A stretch of 64,000 nucleotides of DNA from Strongylocentrotus purpuratus (Eukaryota; Echinodermata; Echinoidea; Camarodonta; Strongylocentrotidae): assembly GCF_000002235.5 (NCBI RefSeq), contig NW_022145606.1, positions 18,430,254 through 18,494,253 on the forward strand, written 5' to 3'. A program made the translations under genes and the position numbers. Below, piece after piece: positions 1 to 11,217 of this stretch (the first letter of the stretch is position 1; every line of letters begins with the position of its first letter). The notes beneath the pieces were generated by a model. It was given only the letters and a program-made list of their open reading frames with translations, ran no database searches and was not told the origin of the DNA.

Positions 1-105
1 TGAAAGTGACAAATCGATCGTACATGCATTAATCAAGAATCTTTGAAAATATTGGAAATGGGACAATAATTTGAATACAGGTTAAATTGACCCTTCTTAA
101 TTTAC
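1..105 (-). mobile_element. Edge of a decayed minus-strand LINE
   Basis: This sequence aligns with 42415-42515, which lies inside a minus-strand reverse transcriptase fragment. Copy 1 leaves the LINE at about base 105 and jumps straight to satellite remnants, so the rest of the LINE is deleted here. Confidence 0.6.
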
Positions 106-245
106 CGATTTACTGTTTGCATATTATTCAATAGATGTACCACCTTAATATGACTACTATTCAAATGATTTACTATCTAAATACTATTTGATAGATTTCC
201 TACCTATGTAGGCCTTCTATTCGAATGATTTACTATCTTGGATAA
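106..245. repeat. Stub of the 27-bp satellite
   Basis: A few degenerate units of the motif TACTATCTACATACTATTCG, ending with the same right flank (ATGATTTACTATCTTGG) that closes the 3.8 kb array at 46560. It is the contracted counterpart of that array. Confidence 0.75.
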
Positions 246-639
246 ATGTGACAAATCAACGAAACAATTGCCTCATTAACATGTACTTAATATTCAACTG
301 TATTCACCGACCTCGAAAACTGTGACACGTCCACCAACAGGTGACTCCTCGATATTTGTTTAATCAACTCTATTCACCGCTAGTGACAACAGAATGGGTG
401 TAGTTACGCGTAATGAAAGCAAATAAATCTTCTTCTTTTTTCCTGAATCATCTGTTCTTCTGTTTAGAAGTAAACTATATTGCTGTTCATGCTGAGAACT
501 GTGTATTTTTAATGTAGAACGCTAGTATACTCCTCAGTAAAATTCTTCACACGTAAAACTCTAATCATGATCTTTCCAAAAGAGCAGTGAAATTACTCTT
601 ATCTAACGAGGAATGTCTTTAATACGAATACAGTACATT

Positions 640-944
640 GACAAGTTCCAAGTGGCATGATTGTCATTTTATTTATTAAAAGGGATATTCAAATGATATT
701 CTTCGTGCTGTTGATAACAAGAAGGCTGCTTTTCTGGTTTACTAGATTTTTCATCAGCCTTTGACAACTGTTGACCTTAAATTGTTACTGAATCATTTCA
801 AGTCTGTTGGAATAGGAGGGGTTGTGCTCCACTGGATAGCATCATATCTCGATAACAGATCACAAGTTGTTAAAATCGGGGAAATTTTGTCATCTCCCGT
901 TAAGATTCCCTTTGGTTTGCCGCAAGGGTCAGTCGTCAGGCCAT

Positions 945-945
<1 letters not shown>
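640..945 (+). mobile_element. LINE reverse transcriptase fragment (copy 1)
   Basis: The plus-strand translation shows RT motifs in order: a motif A remnant (SAFDTVDLKLLL), YLDNRSQVVKIG, then the motif B region GLPQGSVV. The coding sequence stops abruptly in a TA microsatellite. The same truncated fragment sits at 47680-47965, so the truncation predates the block duplication. The motif order fits the Jockey/CR1 superfamily; the exact clade cannot be told. Confidence 0.7.
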
Positions 946-992
<47 letters not shown>

Positions 993-1540
993 ATGTATAT
1001 ATATTACCCTACATGGTACATCAACCGAACATCATAACAACCCTAACCATAAACCCTTACCCTAACCCTAAAAATTGTCTTTAGAATTATTGACCTGCTA
1101 ATGACAATGTCTACTTAAAGGTAAAGACCAGTATTGGAAACGCCCCAACTGCAAAAAATGAAATGGAAGCTCTTATTACCAATCATGTGAAAAAATACGT
1201 TTTGACTAATACATGATGATAAACAAATTGTCTATTGGGATGTGAGAGATAACCACACGTGTCGCGCACATGTGCGTAGATCCATATACATCTTTATGTG
1301 TACAGTGCTTGTAACTTTACGAAGACTGGGCCAAATTTCTTATCGTTTTGATGATTCCAGAACCTTGCAGTACACACCAATACTTATATGCTAGATGATC
1401 AACCTTTTCTGATCGATTCCACAACGTTTCTTTCACAATGCAATCGCATGACCAGAACTGGTCTTTATCTGTAATGAGTCACTTTTTCACTCCAAATGTT
1501 CGTCCAATGACGCCTAAAGTAAAACATGTATTTGTATGAT
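946..1540 (-). repeat. Repeat family carrying telomere-like CCCTAA tract (split by a MITE)
   Basis: A TA microsatellite, then AACCCTAACC-type repeats (1040-1075), then a conserved flank ending in TCCAATGACGCCTAAAG near 1520. On the other strand the same order (GGCGTCATTGGA, GAGTCATTAAGTAGACATT, then TTAGGG-like units) appears at 29985-30340 and partly at 23953-24105. Here the flank is interrupted by the MITE at 1119-1470. Confidence 0.6.
1119..1470. mobile_element. TTAA-target MITE, about 352 bp
   Basis: Inverted ends AGGTAAAGACCAG and CTGGTCTTTATCT, flanked by TTAA on the left and GTAA (one change from TTAA) on the right. A paralogous empty site, GAGTCATTAAGTAGAC, exists near 30030-30045 in the telomere-like repeat family and supports TTAA as the target. 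The sequence is related to the MITE at 8262-8643. No protein is encoded. Confidence 0.75.
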
Positions 1541-2137
1541 ATATATATAACCCTGCCTTGTAAAGCGGACATAATACACACTAGTATATTACCCTAACCC
1601 TAAATTCAAAACAATACAACTTCTTAAACTAATGACTAATGCTTAAACCCTTTCTTTTGTGGGAGGCCCGTAAGTCTTCTCTGTCTACAAATGAACGTTA
1701 AGGGCAGTAATTCTACTGTTCAATCTTTAACAGGACAGGGAAGGAGTATAAGTTAAACTTTCATGTGTAATGAAACGCCGATAATACCAAAAACAACAAC
1801 TAAAACAATGGGTGCACAAATAAAATGCACAACAGCGTTTCGAAGGGAGGTACTTGTTTTCCCAAAGACAAATTCCGAACATTTGTTGAGTTATCCGCAA
1901 TTTTCGTACTTCCGTTAAACGATACAGATTTCTATTTTATTTTCGGAATTATGAACCTTCGGAAGTATGAATTTTTTTTTTTCGGAATTGTTTTCCTTCA
2001 GAGTAACGAAGCTTCGGAATTGATGACGATTCTGTAGGACGTTAACGAATTTGCTTTGCCCTGAAATAAATCGAATGCGCATAACAAAAATCGGAATGCC
2101 CTTAACTGGAATAATTGTGCCGATGAAATAATTTGGA
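1541..2137. other. No gene seen; duplicated non-coding DNA
   Basis: Matches 48130-48826 in copy 2. The short open frames (for example 1825-2037) are not preserved in the second copy because of small indels, so they are not supported as genes. Confidence 0.6.
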
Positions 2138-2559
2138 CTTTTTGAGCATTATGAACTTTTTAATGCTGATGGACATGTGTACCTAGCCTTGTGGATTAAT
2201 TTATAGGGCAAAAAACATGCAGTAATTGTAGTATTTACTGTAAAATTAACTGTTTCTCCTGGAGGACTCAACTTTGTATTGGACTCCTATCTTCACAACT
2301 GGTCCCATATGTTCACTTGTATGGTTGTTAAGTTTGCTTATATGCCAACCAGTACAATATATGCGCCTGGAAAATCTTCTTTAACAACCTTTTGAGAGCT
2401 TATTGTGTGACTAATCACCCATTGATATCAGCTTATACAGACACCAAAGACTCTGAATTCTATTCAAGCTAAGGGGCTTGGGTTGAATAACCCTATTGAA
2501 AGTAAGTGTCCCGTCCATTGACTTCTAGCTTTATTCCATAAGCTGAAGTATCAAGAGCC

Positions 2560-3357
2560 ATGCCACCTAAGGGGAAGAAATCTGAGAGAATCATGGCTGC
2601 TGCTTCTTCTGATGTATACCCTACTGATCATTGTGACCAGATCGGCGAGGAAGTTAAGGACTACTTCAGAAGTCTCGAGTTCCGGGACCTGTTCCAGGCA
2701 TCGCTAACTGATGCAATCATGAAGCAGATGACGGAGCTTCGGGACAAGCTGGAGAAGGCTGAGGGAAATATACTCAAGCTAGAAAACGATGTCAGGGAAA
2801 AGGCGGCCATCATAGATCATCTCCAGGAGAAACAGTCACGCATCATTGGAGACATCCGTGCACTTCATCAAGGACTGAATGATGCAGAGCAATACTCACG
2901 TAGGAACTGTGTAAGACTCTATGGAATCCCAGAGCAGTCCCATGAGAATACCGATGCCTTGACGCTTGACCTCGCCATCAACGATCTCCAACTCAATCTG
3001 AGAGCTGTGGACATCGATCGTTCACATCGAGTAGGTCTTCCGCATCAACCTACGAGAGGAAAAGACAGCAAGTCACTCCCACCAAGACCCATCATAGTGA
3101 AATTCACCTCTTATCGCGCCCGCAATCTCATGATCAGGAATCGCAAACTGCTGAAAGGAAAAAGAAAGGGGGTTGAGGAGTACCTGACAGCAGCAAATAG
3201 ACTTCTGTTGAAGGAAGCGAAAAAGGAGGTTGAACAGAACAATAGGCTGAATGCCGCATGGTCATCAGATGGAAGGATAATTGTATTGACCAAAGCTACC
3301 AATGGGAAGACGATAAGAAAGAAAATACATTCCGTGAGTGAACTGGCAAACTTGTGA
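2560..3357 (+). CDS. LINE ORF1 RNA-binding protein, 265 aa
   Basis: ORF1 of the LINE at 2138-7007; the open frame is intact. Residues about 45-105 are heptad-rich and charged, predicting a coiled coil for trimerisation. They are followed by EQYSRRNCVRLYGIPE (about 111-126), the hallmark start of the Transposase_22 RRM-like domain of LINE ORF1 proteins, then DRSHRVGLP (about 153-161) and the basic C-terminal part with RARNLMIRNRKLLKGKRKG. The family binds the element's own RNA as a chaperone in the ribonucleoprotein. The ATG has A at -3 in a GCCATGCC context. Base composition is visibly more GC-rich than the ORF2 behind it. The L1-type fold is clear; assignment to a named LINE family is not. 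Confidence 0.85.
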   Translation: MPPKGKKSERIMAAASSDVYPTDHCDQIGEEVKDYFRSLEFRDLFQASLTDAIMKQMTELRDKLEKAEGNILKLENDVREKAAIIDHLQEKQSRIIGDIRALHQGLNDAEQYSRRNCVRLYGIPEQSHENTDALTLDLAINDLQLNLRAVDIDRSHRVGLPHQPTRGKDSKSLPPRPIIVKFTSYRARNLMIRNRKLLKGKRKGVEEYLTAANRLLLKEAKKEVEQNNRLNAAWSSDGRIIVLTKATNGKTIRKKIHSVSELANL

Positions 3358-3624
3358 AAACTGAAATACATTGAACTGACTACATGCAAATATGATATTT
3401 TTTCATATTTTATGCCTATGCCCTTTGATTAATTACAGATCTTTTTGTAATTATCTTCGTTATTTTTATTGTATTTATGTTTTATTAACTGCTTATTGAA
3501 AGTTAATTTGTGAATGTGCGAATGAGTGTATGTGTTTATTGTGGTATCTCTTCTTCCTTCTTTCCAACTCAGTCATGGTTATGCACTCAATGTACTTCTA
3601 ATATTTTTCCATTCAACCATATAG

Positions 3625-6600
3625 ATGATGATAATGAATTTTATTGGAATATGTACGACTTTTTTCCATTTAAATAGGAGAATTGATATTGACAAGTTAT
3701 TAAAATTGAAATTAAACCCATTTTGTATGAATAAATATGATGTGCATAGCCTTTTTTATTCTGATCTTGAACTTAAAAATTCATGTCAATACACATTTTG
3801 TGAAGAATTTAGTCTAAAATTTAGTAAATTGAATTCTAAACTGTCACTTCTCCATTTGAATGCTAAAAGCCTAAAGAAACATTTTGATGAATTACAGATT
3901 GTTCTGTCATCTCTTCAATTTGAATTTGATGTCGTTGCCATAACTGAAACTTGGTTCAATTCTTCTACAAATATTAATATGTATAACCTAGACGGATATT
4001 TTCTTGTTTCTAAGTGTAGACCCTCAAAATCTGGTGGCGGAGTTGCACTTTATTTGAAAAATAATCTCAATTACAAATTACTTCCCGAATTAACTTATTC
4101 TGAATGCAATTATGAAACTATACTTGTTGAAATCAGTAAGAAACCTACACCTATAGTTGTTGGTTGCGTTTATCGTCCACCAGATTCTGACATATCTTGT
4201 TTTAATGAGAAAATACAAAGTGTTCTTGAAATACTGGAAAGTGAGAAGAAAGACTTATATATTTTAGGGGACTTTAACGTTAACTTGCTTAATTATGGTA
4301 TCCATAATAAAACAAATGACTTTTTAGATATGATGCTTTCTTTTAATTTACTTCCCTTAATAACAAAGCCAACTCGCATTACTGAAAACAAAGCATCCTT
4401 GATAGATAACATATTTACAAATACCATAAAGGAATAAAAATATACAGGACTCATTTATAGTGATCTATCTGATCATTTTCCAGTATTTTCAATTGCAAGT
4501 GAAAGAATTGTAAAGAATGGTAACAAATACATAAAAAGACGCATTATTAATGATTTATCAATGTCAATGTTTAAAGAAAGTTTATCATCCATTGATTAGT
4601 CAGAAGTCTATACTTGTGAAAGTGCAAATGACTCTTATGATATTTTCTTTACAAAATTCTATTCCAATTATAATAACAGTTTTCCTATTCAATTAGTCAA
4701 ACAACTCAATGGTAATTTACGGAAACCTTGGATTACGCAAGTAATATTGAATTCAGTGAAACGTAAACATAAATTATATGAAAATAGCTTAAAAAGACCT
4801 AGTGTCAATCATAAAAGAAAATATTTAGATTATAAAAATAAATTAACAAATATCATAAGAGCGTCAAAGAGGAAATATTACGAGTCCTTGTTTTATAACT
4901 TAAAGAATGATATGAAAAAACATGGTCGCAGATCAATATGATACTTGGTAAAAAGAAACAGAATAAACTACCTCAAAATATGTATCACGGAAATATAAAA
5001 ATGAGTAGTAGGAAAGATATTGCAAAAGAGTTTAATACATTTTTTATTGACATAGGTAAACAACTATCAAAATCGATTCAAACACCTAATTACTCTTATG
5101 ATAAATACCTTGTTAACCCAAATTTAAATTCATTTTATGTTAAAGCAACAAGTATTCATGAAATTATCAAACTGTCTTCTCTGTTAAAAATAGATAAGTC
5201 AAGTGGACCTGACTGCATTTCACCTAAAGTTGTTAAAAATTGTATTCATTATTTTGTTAATCCATTGTGTGACATATTTAATAAATCTTTGAATAGTGGA
5301 ATCGTCCCAGATAAATTAAAAGTTGCCAAAATTGTACCCTTATACAAAAAGAATGATTTTAAAAATATAGAAAATTATAGACCCATAGCCTTGCTTTCTG
5401 TTTTTGCAAAACTGTTGGAAAAAGTAATGCATAAAAGGTTGTATGATTATTTAATGAAATATAATGTTTTTATTTCACAACAGTTTGGTTTTCGTAAAAA
5501 CCATAGCACTGATCTGAGTATTGTGAATTTTACTAAAAATATTCTACATGAAATTAATAATGGAATGTTTTGTTATGGATTGTTTATGGATCTTTCTAAG
5601 GCATTTGACACCATCGACCACCATATTTTACTTAAAAAACTGTACCATTATGGTATACGCGGTATACCTCATCAGTGGTTTTCTGATTATTTATATAATA
5701 GAAAACAATATGTGGTGGTCGATGGTGTCGAATCTGATTATATGGATGTAAATACTGGAGTTCCGCAAGGATCGGTTCTCGGACCACTTTTATTTATCAT
5801 ATATATATTAATGATATAATCAGTTCATCCAAATTACTTATGTTTTCTTTATTTGCTGATGATACGGTTGTATATTATTCTCATTCTAATGTAGCACGCT
5901 TAGTTTCTATTTTAAATGAAGAGTTAATAAAATTGAATGATTGGTTTAAATGTAATAAATTATTTTTGAATTATGAAAAAACAAAATATGTAATTTTTCA
6001 CACAAAGAAAAAGAAAGTTCCAAATGTCACCAATCCTGTTAAAATAGCGAATGTAACTATTGAACGAGAACTAAGTTTTATTTTTTTAGGTACTAATATT
6101 GAAGAAACTCTAGATTGGAAATGTCATATTGATTATATTTGTTCTAAAATTTCTAGAAGTATTGGTGTCTTATCTAGACTAAAGAATTTTCTCCCAAGGA
6201 ACATATGAATGAATATTTACAATGCAACACTTCTTCCCCACTTAAATTATTGCAATATCATTTGGGGTAATACTTACAAAACAAAACTGCTAAAGATTTA
6301 TGTGTTACAGAAACGTGCAGCTCGGTTAATAACAAATAGTCATTATATGTCTCCAAGTTTACCATTATTTATTAAACTGAAAATTATTCCTGTATATGAT
6401 TTGGTCAAACTGAATACATGTATATTTATGTTTAAATTTCATAAAAACCTGTTACCATCTGTTTTTAATAATATGTTCCAAACAAATTCTTCTATTCACA
6501 ATAACCCCACTCGTCAACGTCTAAATTTACATCACCCACTCTGTCGTTCAACTTCACTGTATAATTCTATATCATTTGTTGGGGTACGGGAGTGGAATTC

Positions 6601-6688
6601 CTTGAATTATGACCTAAGATTATGTTCTACAATTACCAGATTTAAATCAATGTATAAAAAAAGTATTTTTCAATCCATGGTTGAGTGA
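3625..6688 (+). pseudogene. LINE ORF2: AP endonuclease plus reverse transcriptase, broken
   Basis: The endonuclease part (3840-4500) shows ITETW, GGGVALYL, YRPP, GDFN, SLIDNIFTN and SDHFPVF in family order. The reverse transcriptase follows: SSGPDCISPKVVKN, NYRPIALLS, QFGFRKNHSTD, FMDLSKAFDTIDHHILL (motif A), GVPQGSVLGPLLF (motif B) and FADDTVVYY (motif C, near 5850). The C-terminal region ends with REWNSLNYDLR. The frame is interrupted by an in-frame TAA at 4435 and a TAG near 4597, frameshifts near 4918 and 5805, and a TGA at 6206. The enzyme would nick target DNA and prime reverse transcription there; this copy cannot. Confidence 0.9.
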
Positions 6689-7007
6689 GTACTTCTCTTC
6701 CCCATTTTTTTTTCTTCTACTTTTATCTCTTTCTGCCCTATTTTCGCTTCCTTCTATTCTTTCTCTGTAACCTTCTTTATGAACGTGCGTGTGTGTTGAT
6801 GTACGGGTGCGTACTTGTATTATTCAAGTCCTTTACTTTGTATTGTTAATTTATGTGCATTACCTTGTTATTGTTTGTTTGCAGGGCCCCGATTACAAGC
6901 AGATTTCTGCTTCTTAGGGGTCCTAACCATTATATTGTATATTATATTTTCATTGTAAATTGTTTTTATACTGGTTGAATAAATGAAATGAAATGAAATG
7001 AAATGGA

Positions 7008-7430
7008 TGCTCATAAATCAATTTGTGTGTGTACAAATTAATTCCAATGCACTGATTTTAAATTTGAAAGACTGATATCTTCCTTCAGATATTAACGATC
7101 GTATTATAATGCACCTTAATTTATTTGAGTTACACACATATGAAATAGGGCGGGTAAAACACATTTGAATATCTCCTATTCGATCGTAATCCTTCTTGCT
7201 CTCCTGTTAAGTCATCCCATCAATTAATATACTCCGTCTTCTCCAGACCTCTCCTCCCCATCTCTTTCGTATTCCTTCTCTTTTTTCCTCCGTCTCCGTC
7301 TTTATCCCAAATACTACCCGTCATGCACCTCAAATATTCAGGTATTTTAACAAGCTTATACAAATTGAAAGAAGTATTTCAGTAACTCATCATCTATTTT
7401 AATATTCAATCATATTCAACATGAACTCGA
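7008..7430. other. No gene seen
   Basis: AT-rich duplicated DNA with a CT-rich stretch (7190-7310). Counterpart at 48827-49260. No coding or structured signal noticed. Confidence 0.5.
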
Positions 7431-9130
7431 CAGTACAAATTACATCAATATCGTTAAAACGCACAACACTTCGATCTCAGTATGATATTATATGAAATAT
7501 ATATGCAATTGACATTCATCATTATGACGTGCAGACTTATGCACACAAATCCAATCTCAGTATGATATTATATGAAATATATACATGTATGCAAAGCAAA
7601 CTCACCATTATAAAATAAGACTTATGCACAATAATCCAATTACAGTATGATATCATATAATGTATATACACGTATGCATAGGAAATTCAAAATTGTAATT
7701 CGCAGAATTATGCACAAGCTTTCAATCCCGTTCTGAAATTATTTCCATTTGATTTTTACCAATACGACGTGAGACGTATGCACAAAAATGAATTCTTAAT
7801 ATGATAATTATGATACACAACATATACATACATTGAAAGAAAACTCACCATTATTATGTGCAGATTTATGCACAATAATCAATTTCCAGTAAGATATCAT
7901 ATAAAATATATAAGGCATGTATGAAAGGGAATTCTATAATGTGCAGACTTATGCACAATATATTAAAAACAGAGAGGCGCATTCGACAAGCAACATTACA
8001 ATGTGCAGACTTATACACGCAAATCTAATCATAAAAGTAATAAGCGATATTGTATGAAATCTATTTATTGGTGTATATACATTGGATTTTCAGCAATGAA
8101 ATGAGCATATTATAAATGCACAAAGATCAAGCATTAACAGTGAGTTGTGATATCATGTTAAAACAGTCAAAATTATGTGCAGGTTTATGCACAAAAATCC
8201 AAAGTCAATTCGGGTGTGATATTTATGGAATATATTGAGGCACATTTTTGTGAAGACTTAAAGATAAACTTGAGTTCTGGTACAAAAAAAAAATGAATTC
8301 TCACAGAATCTAACGAAACTTACACTGAATGTTCAAGATTACAAATAAATGTCATGTGCCAAACAATTTTGGAAGAAAATGTATACTGGCTGAGTAATGA
8401 GCATAGAAAGATAAGGAGATCAGGGTAGTACTAGCCCCGACACCATGTGTGTTGTCCCATATACATCTTTCTGTGTAAGTGATTGCTACTTTACCAAGAC
8501 TCTGCCAAATTTATGATGATTTAGATGACTCCAGAACCTTGCATTACACACCATTACTTACATGCTATATGATCAACTTTTCTGATCCATTCCACACCTT
8601 TTCTTTCACAATGCAATCACATTACCAGAACTCAAGTTTATCTTTAATGCACTAAATTTACAAAAAAGTCAAGACCAAGATATTATATTATATTATATTA
8701 TACACGATCTAAATACATGTTACATTTAACATGTGCAGACCTATATATGCACATAAATTGCGCACTGTTGCAATACAAACTCAACAACGAGATATGATAA
8801 TATTCCAGATGTAAATACACTGGACATTTATCATGCACAGAACTGAGATTAGATATTTAATGAAATCTCTATATATTGATGTTCATTTTGCATTATATGT
8901 GCAAACCTATGCAAAAAAAAAACTTGTATTAGCAGTGCACGATACTTCACATGGCACACTCATTATACATTTAGTATCATAATCGCCAACCTTATGCATA
9001 TAAATCTAAACTCATGATATTTAATACACAATTACACAAGATATACACACTTAACTGTGTAGGTCTTATGCACAGAAAAGTAATCTGTACAGTTAGATGT
9101 GATATCATATTAAATACATATTGCCATTAT
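7430..9130. repeat. Degenerate tandem repeat with GTGCAGACTTATGCAC core
   Basis: The core GTGCAGACTTATGCAC or close variants recurs roughly every 60-110 bp, each followed by AAAATCCAATCTCAGTATGA and an AT-rich spacer with ATATGAAATATAT. The core is an imperfect inverted repeat (GTGCA...TGCAC). Units are well diverged, so this is an old minisatellite. The array is interrupted at 8262-8643 by a MITE. The counterpart is at 49260-51380. Confidence 0.8.
8262..8643. mobile_element. TTAA-target MITE, 382 bp, perfect 20-bp ends
   Basis: Ends AGATAAACTTGAGTTCTGGT and its exact reverse complement, flanked on both sides by TTAA (8258-8261 and 8644-8647). Copy 2 retains the empty site at 50514-50520 (AAGACTTTAATGTAC). 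It inserted after the block duplication. TTAA targeting suggests piggyBac mobilisation, although TA with ends two bases longer cannot be excluded from the sequence alone. Confidence 0.9.
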
Positions 9131-10020
9131 AACGTCAATACTAATGTGGATGTAATACAAATTACGAATCATCGCTAATAACATGCTTGATTGTTTGATT
9201 GGAAAGCATGTGTATTAAGCAACCGGGGAACTGACTGCTCTAAGACCTCTCCCGTGAATTTTGTAATGAAGATTACTAGTGTATCATTTTGAAGACTTTC
9301 TGCACAAAAGTCCAATTCTATTTTTTGTGGATATCATGTTAGGCCTATACATTAATATTTACATTGAATATATGGCATAGATATGAGAAGATGTATAAAC
9401 ACTCACTAAAATTAAAAAGCTATATTGTGAAAAGGCAAACCTTCAATTTACGATAGAAATGAAAATGAGAACCAATGAGATTTATACACATTTAAGGCTT
9501 GTTCTGATATGCCGCGGTAAACCACGAAAAACACACCATGGGTTTATGACAAAGGTGTAAATGGATGGATATGTAGAGCGCGTAACAAAGTTCCCATTTG
9601 TGTCCACTTAGCTCTGTGTTATAATATACATTTATGAGAAGCGTATTGCACTTACTTAATTAAAAGAATTGCCACGGTTTAGGCTAAACAAGCTTGAATT
9701 TGACATATAAAAACACATTACACGTTAAATCACAAAATTACATGTCCATTATAAAATCGTGGTTAAAATGTGCACACGTACGATCTCTCATATATACAAT
9801 TCTCTCAATAAGGATGGTAATGAAATCCTCAAAAAGGGTCCGCAGTCAACCACAAGCGTTGATATTTCTCTTGCTAAGTACTTTGATATCATTATCATAT
9901 TTGACGTTGGTATCACTTCAAAACCTGTTTATTCCCTTTTAAAATGATGCCTCATTTGTAATGATTACGTAATCATGATTATCTCTCAATCAGTCAAAAA
10001 AACTCATTTCACATTCCAAA
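9131..10020. other. No gene seen; duplicated non-coding DNA
   Basis: Matches 51385-52330 in copy 2 with scattered indels. The open frames at 9694-9947 overlap one another and are not conserved in frame in copy 2. Confidence 0.5.
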
Positions 10021-10129
10021 CAAGACATAATGCGACTGCGTCTCCTATATGGCTTCGCCCTAAGATCAGCATTCAAAATGGATGAAGTTATTCATGACAT
10101 ATTACGATAAAAACAAAAGCCGATGATCA

Positions 10130-10645
10130 AATGCCAACTGACGACTATGATCTTGACCTACTAGTCCCAAAATTTAATTGGATCATCTTCCTATAGTAAT
10201 ACTGTCATCATGTTAAGATATTGCGATATCAAGGCTTGGAATTGTTATTTTCAGAAAATGACCTCTGTGGCATTTGACCTACTTTCCTTCCGTATAATTC
10301 TATTGTCTTCCAGTGACGACACATACTATCACCAAGTTTGAACCCCATATCTCTAATAGTTCTTGAGATATAGCAATAGCAAGGCTAAACCGGAAATACA
10401 TATTATCGCCAAGTTTGGGCTTCATATTTCTAGTAGTTCTAAAGATTTTTCGATAACGAGGCTAATAGTTGGAATGTCAGATGTTGACCTATGTGACATT
10501 GACCTACTATTAAAACCAAAATATTATCAGATCATCTTCCTATGGTAATACATATTATCAAAAACTTTTTAACTGACGTACAGACGGACAGCCCGAAAAC
10601 ATAAAGCCTACATCACCACCTTCGGTGGGCGGAGGCATAAATAAG
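10130..10645 (+). repeat. Interspersed repeat ending in GGTGGGCGGAGGCATAAA
   Basis: Contains recurring phrases such as TTTGACCTACT, GGATCATCTTCCTAT and CCAAGTTTGAACCCCATATC, then GACGTACAGACGGACAGCC and a 3-prime end CACCTTCGGTGGGCGGAGGC. Counterpart at 52440-53035. Copy 1 lacks about 93 bp present in copy 2 (after CTAAACCGGAAAT). I recall this layout as a common dispersed repeat in marine invertebrates; no family name is claimed. Confidence 0.6.
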
Positions 10646-10964
10646 GGTGAAAAACATCATATTTGACCTCATGAATGACAAGCTCTTCAAAAAACATCAA
10701 AACATGTTCCATTCTTCTAAGAATAGGAGAATACTCAATTGCCATTCATGCATGGCCGCCTCAATATATCTTGAAGAAGTACTATGGGTGAAATATTTGT
10801 TAACCTATATACATGTAAACAGTTTTTTCAATTCTGGTGTTTTGGTCTAATACGTATCTCTTTCCTCGCAAAACATAATATGCTCCTAAATATGTACATA
10901 TACACAGTATGTATGAGTTCACGAGTCCACGAGTCCACATGGCATACCTTGTTGTTGTTGTCAA

Positions 10965-11217
10965 TTAATTACAGTGAACAATTAAACCCCCTAGTTCAGC
11001 TTCTCTCAGAACTTCGTGTAAGTCAGCTACACTACGAGTTGATCTATCCCTCCATATCCCCATGCATTCCATCGTTGTCATATAATAGTCGTTGTTATAC
11101 TTAACCATAATGTTCCTGGCCTGGTTTTGCTCGATTCCAAGCTTTTCGCTAAACGTGTAGTAGGCGTAGCTTGGAATGTATCTTGCCAGTTTATTTAGCA
11201 TTGCGTCGCTCACTTCC
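10965..11217 (-). CDS. Gene A terminal exon: Death domain
   Basis: 253 bp, acceptor TTAAACAG, ending in TAA. Translation: VSDAMLNKLARYIPSYAYYT, then FSEKLGIEQNQARNI and ECMGIWRDRSTRSVADLHEV. The LGI, the central W and the final helix pattern L..VL..A.LG are those of Death domains. The tail reads GGLIVHCN; copy 2 ends GGLLFTVIN because of a 1-bp indel near 10985. Confidence 0.88.

Larger units (their letters stand above)
2138..7007 (+). mobile_element. Full-length LINE insertion, CR1/Jockey superfamily
   Basis: A 4.87 kb non-LTR retrotransposon. Copy 2 of the duplication preserves the empty site at 48826/48827 (ATTTGGATGCTC), which fixes both ends. Left flank ATTTGGA ends at 2137; the right end is an AAATG tandem tail (6981-7004) followed by GGATGCTC, leaving at most a 4-bp TGGA target duplication. 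Order: about 420 bp 5-prime leader, ORF1 (2560-3357), ORF2 (3625-6688) with endonuclease and reverse transcriptase, and a short 3-prime UTR. ORF2 has several stops and frameshifts, so the copy is dead. The insertion is younger than the block duplication. Confidence 0.93.

Noticed and set aside
7430-9130. CRISPR-like array (regular repeats with spacers)
   Set aside because: Spacers are themselves related and AT-rich, spacing is irregular, and the DNA is eukaryotic. It is a degenerate minisatellite.
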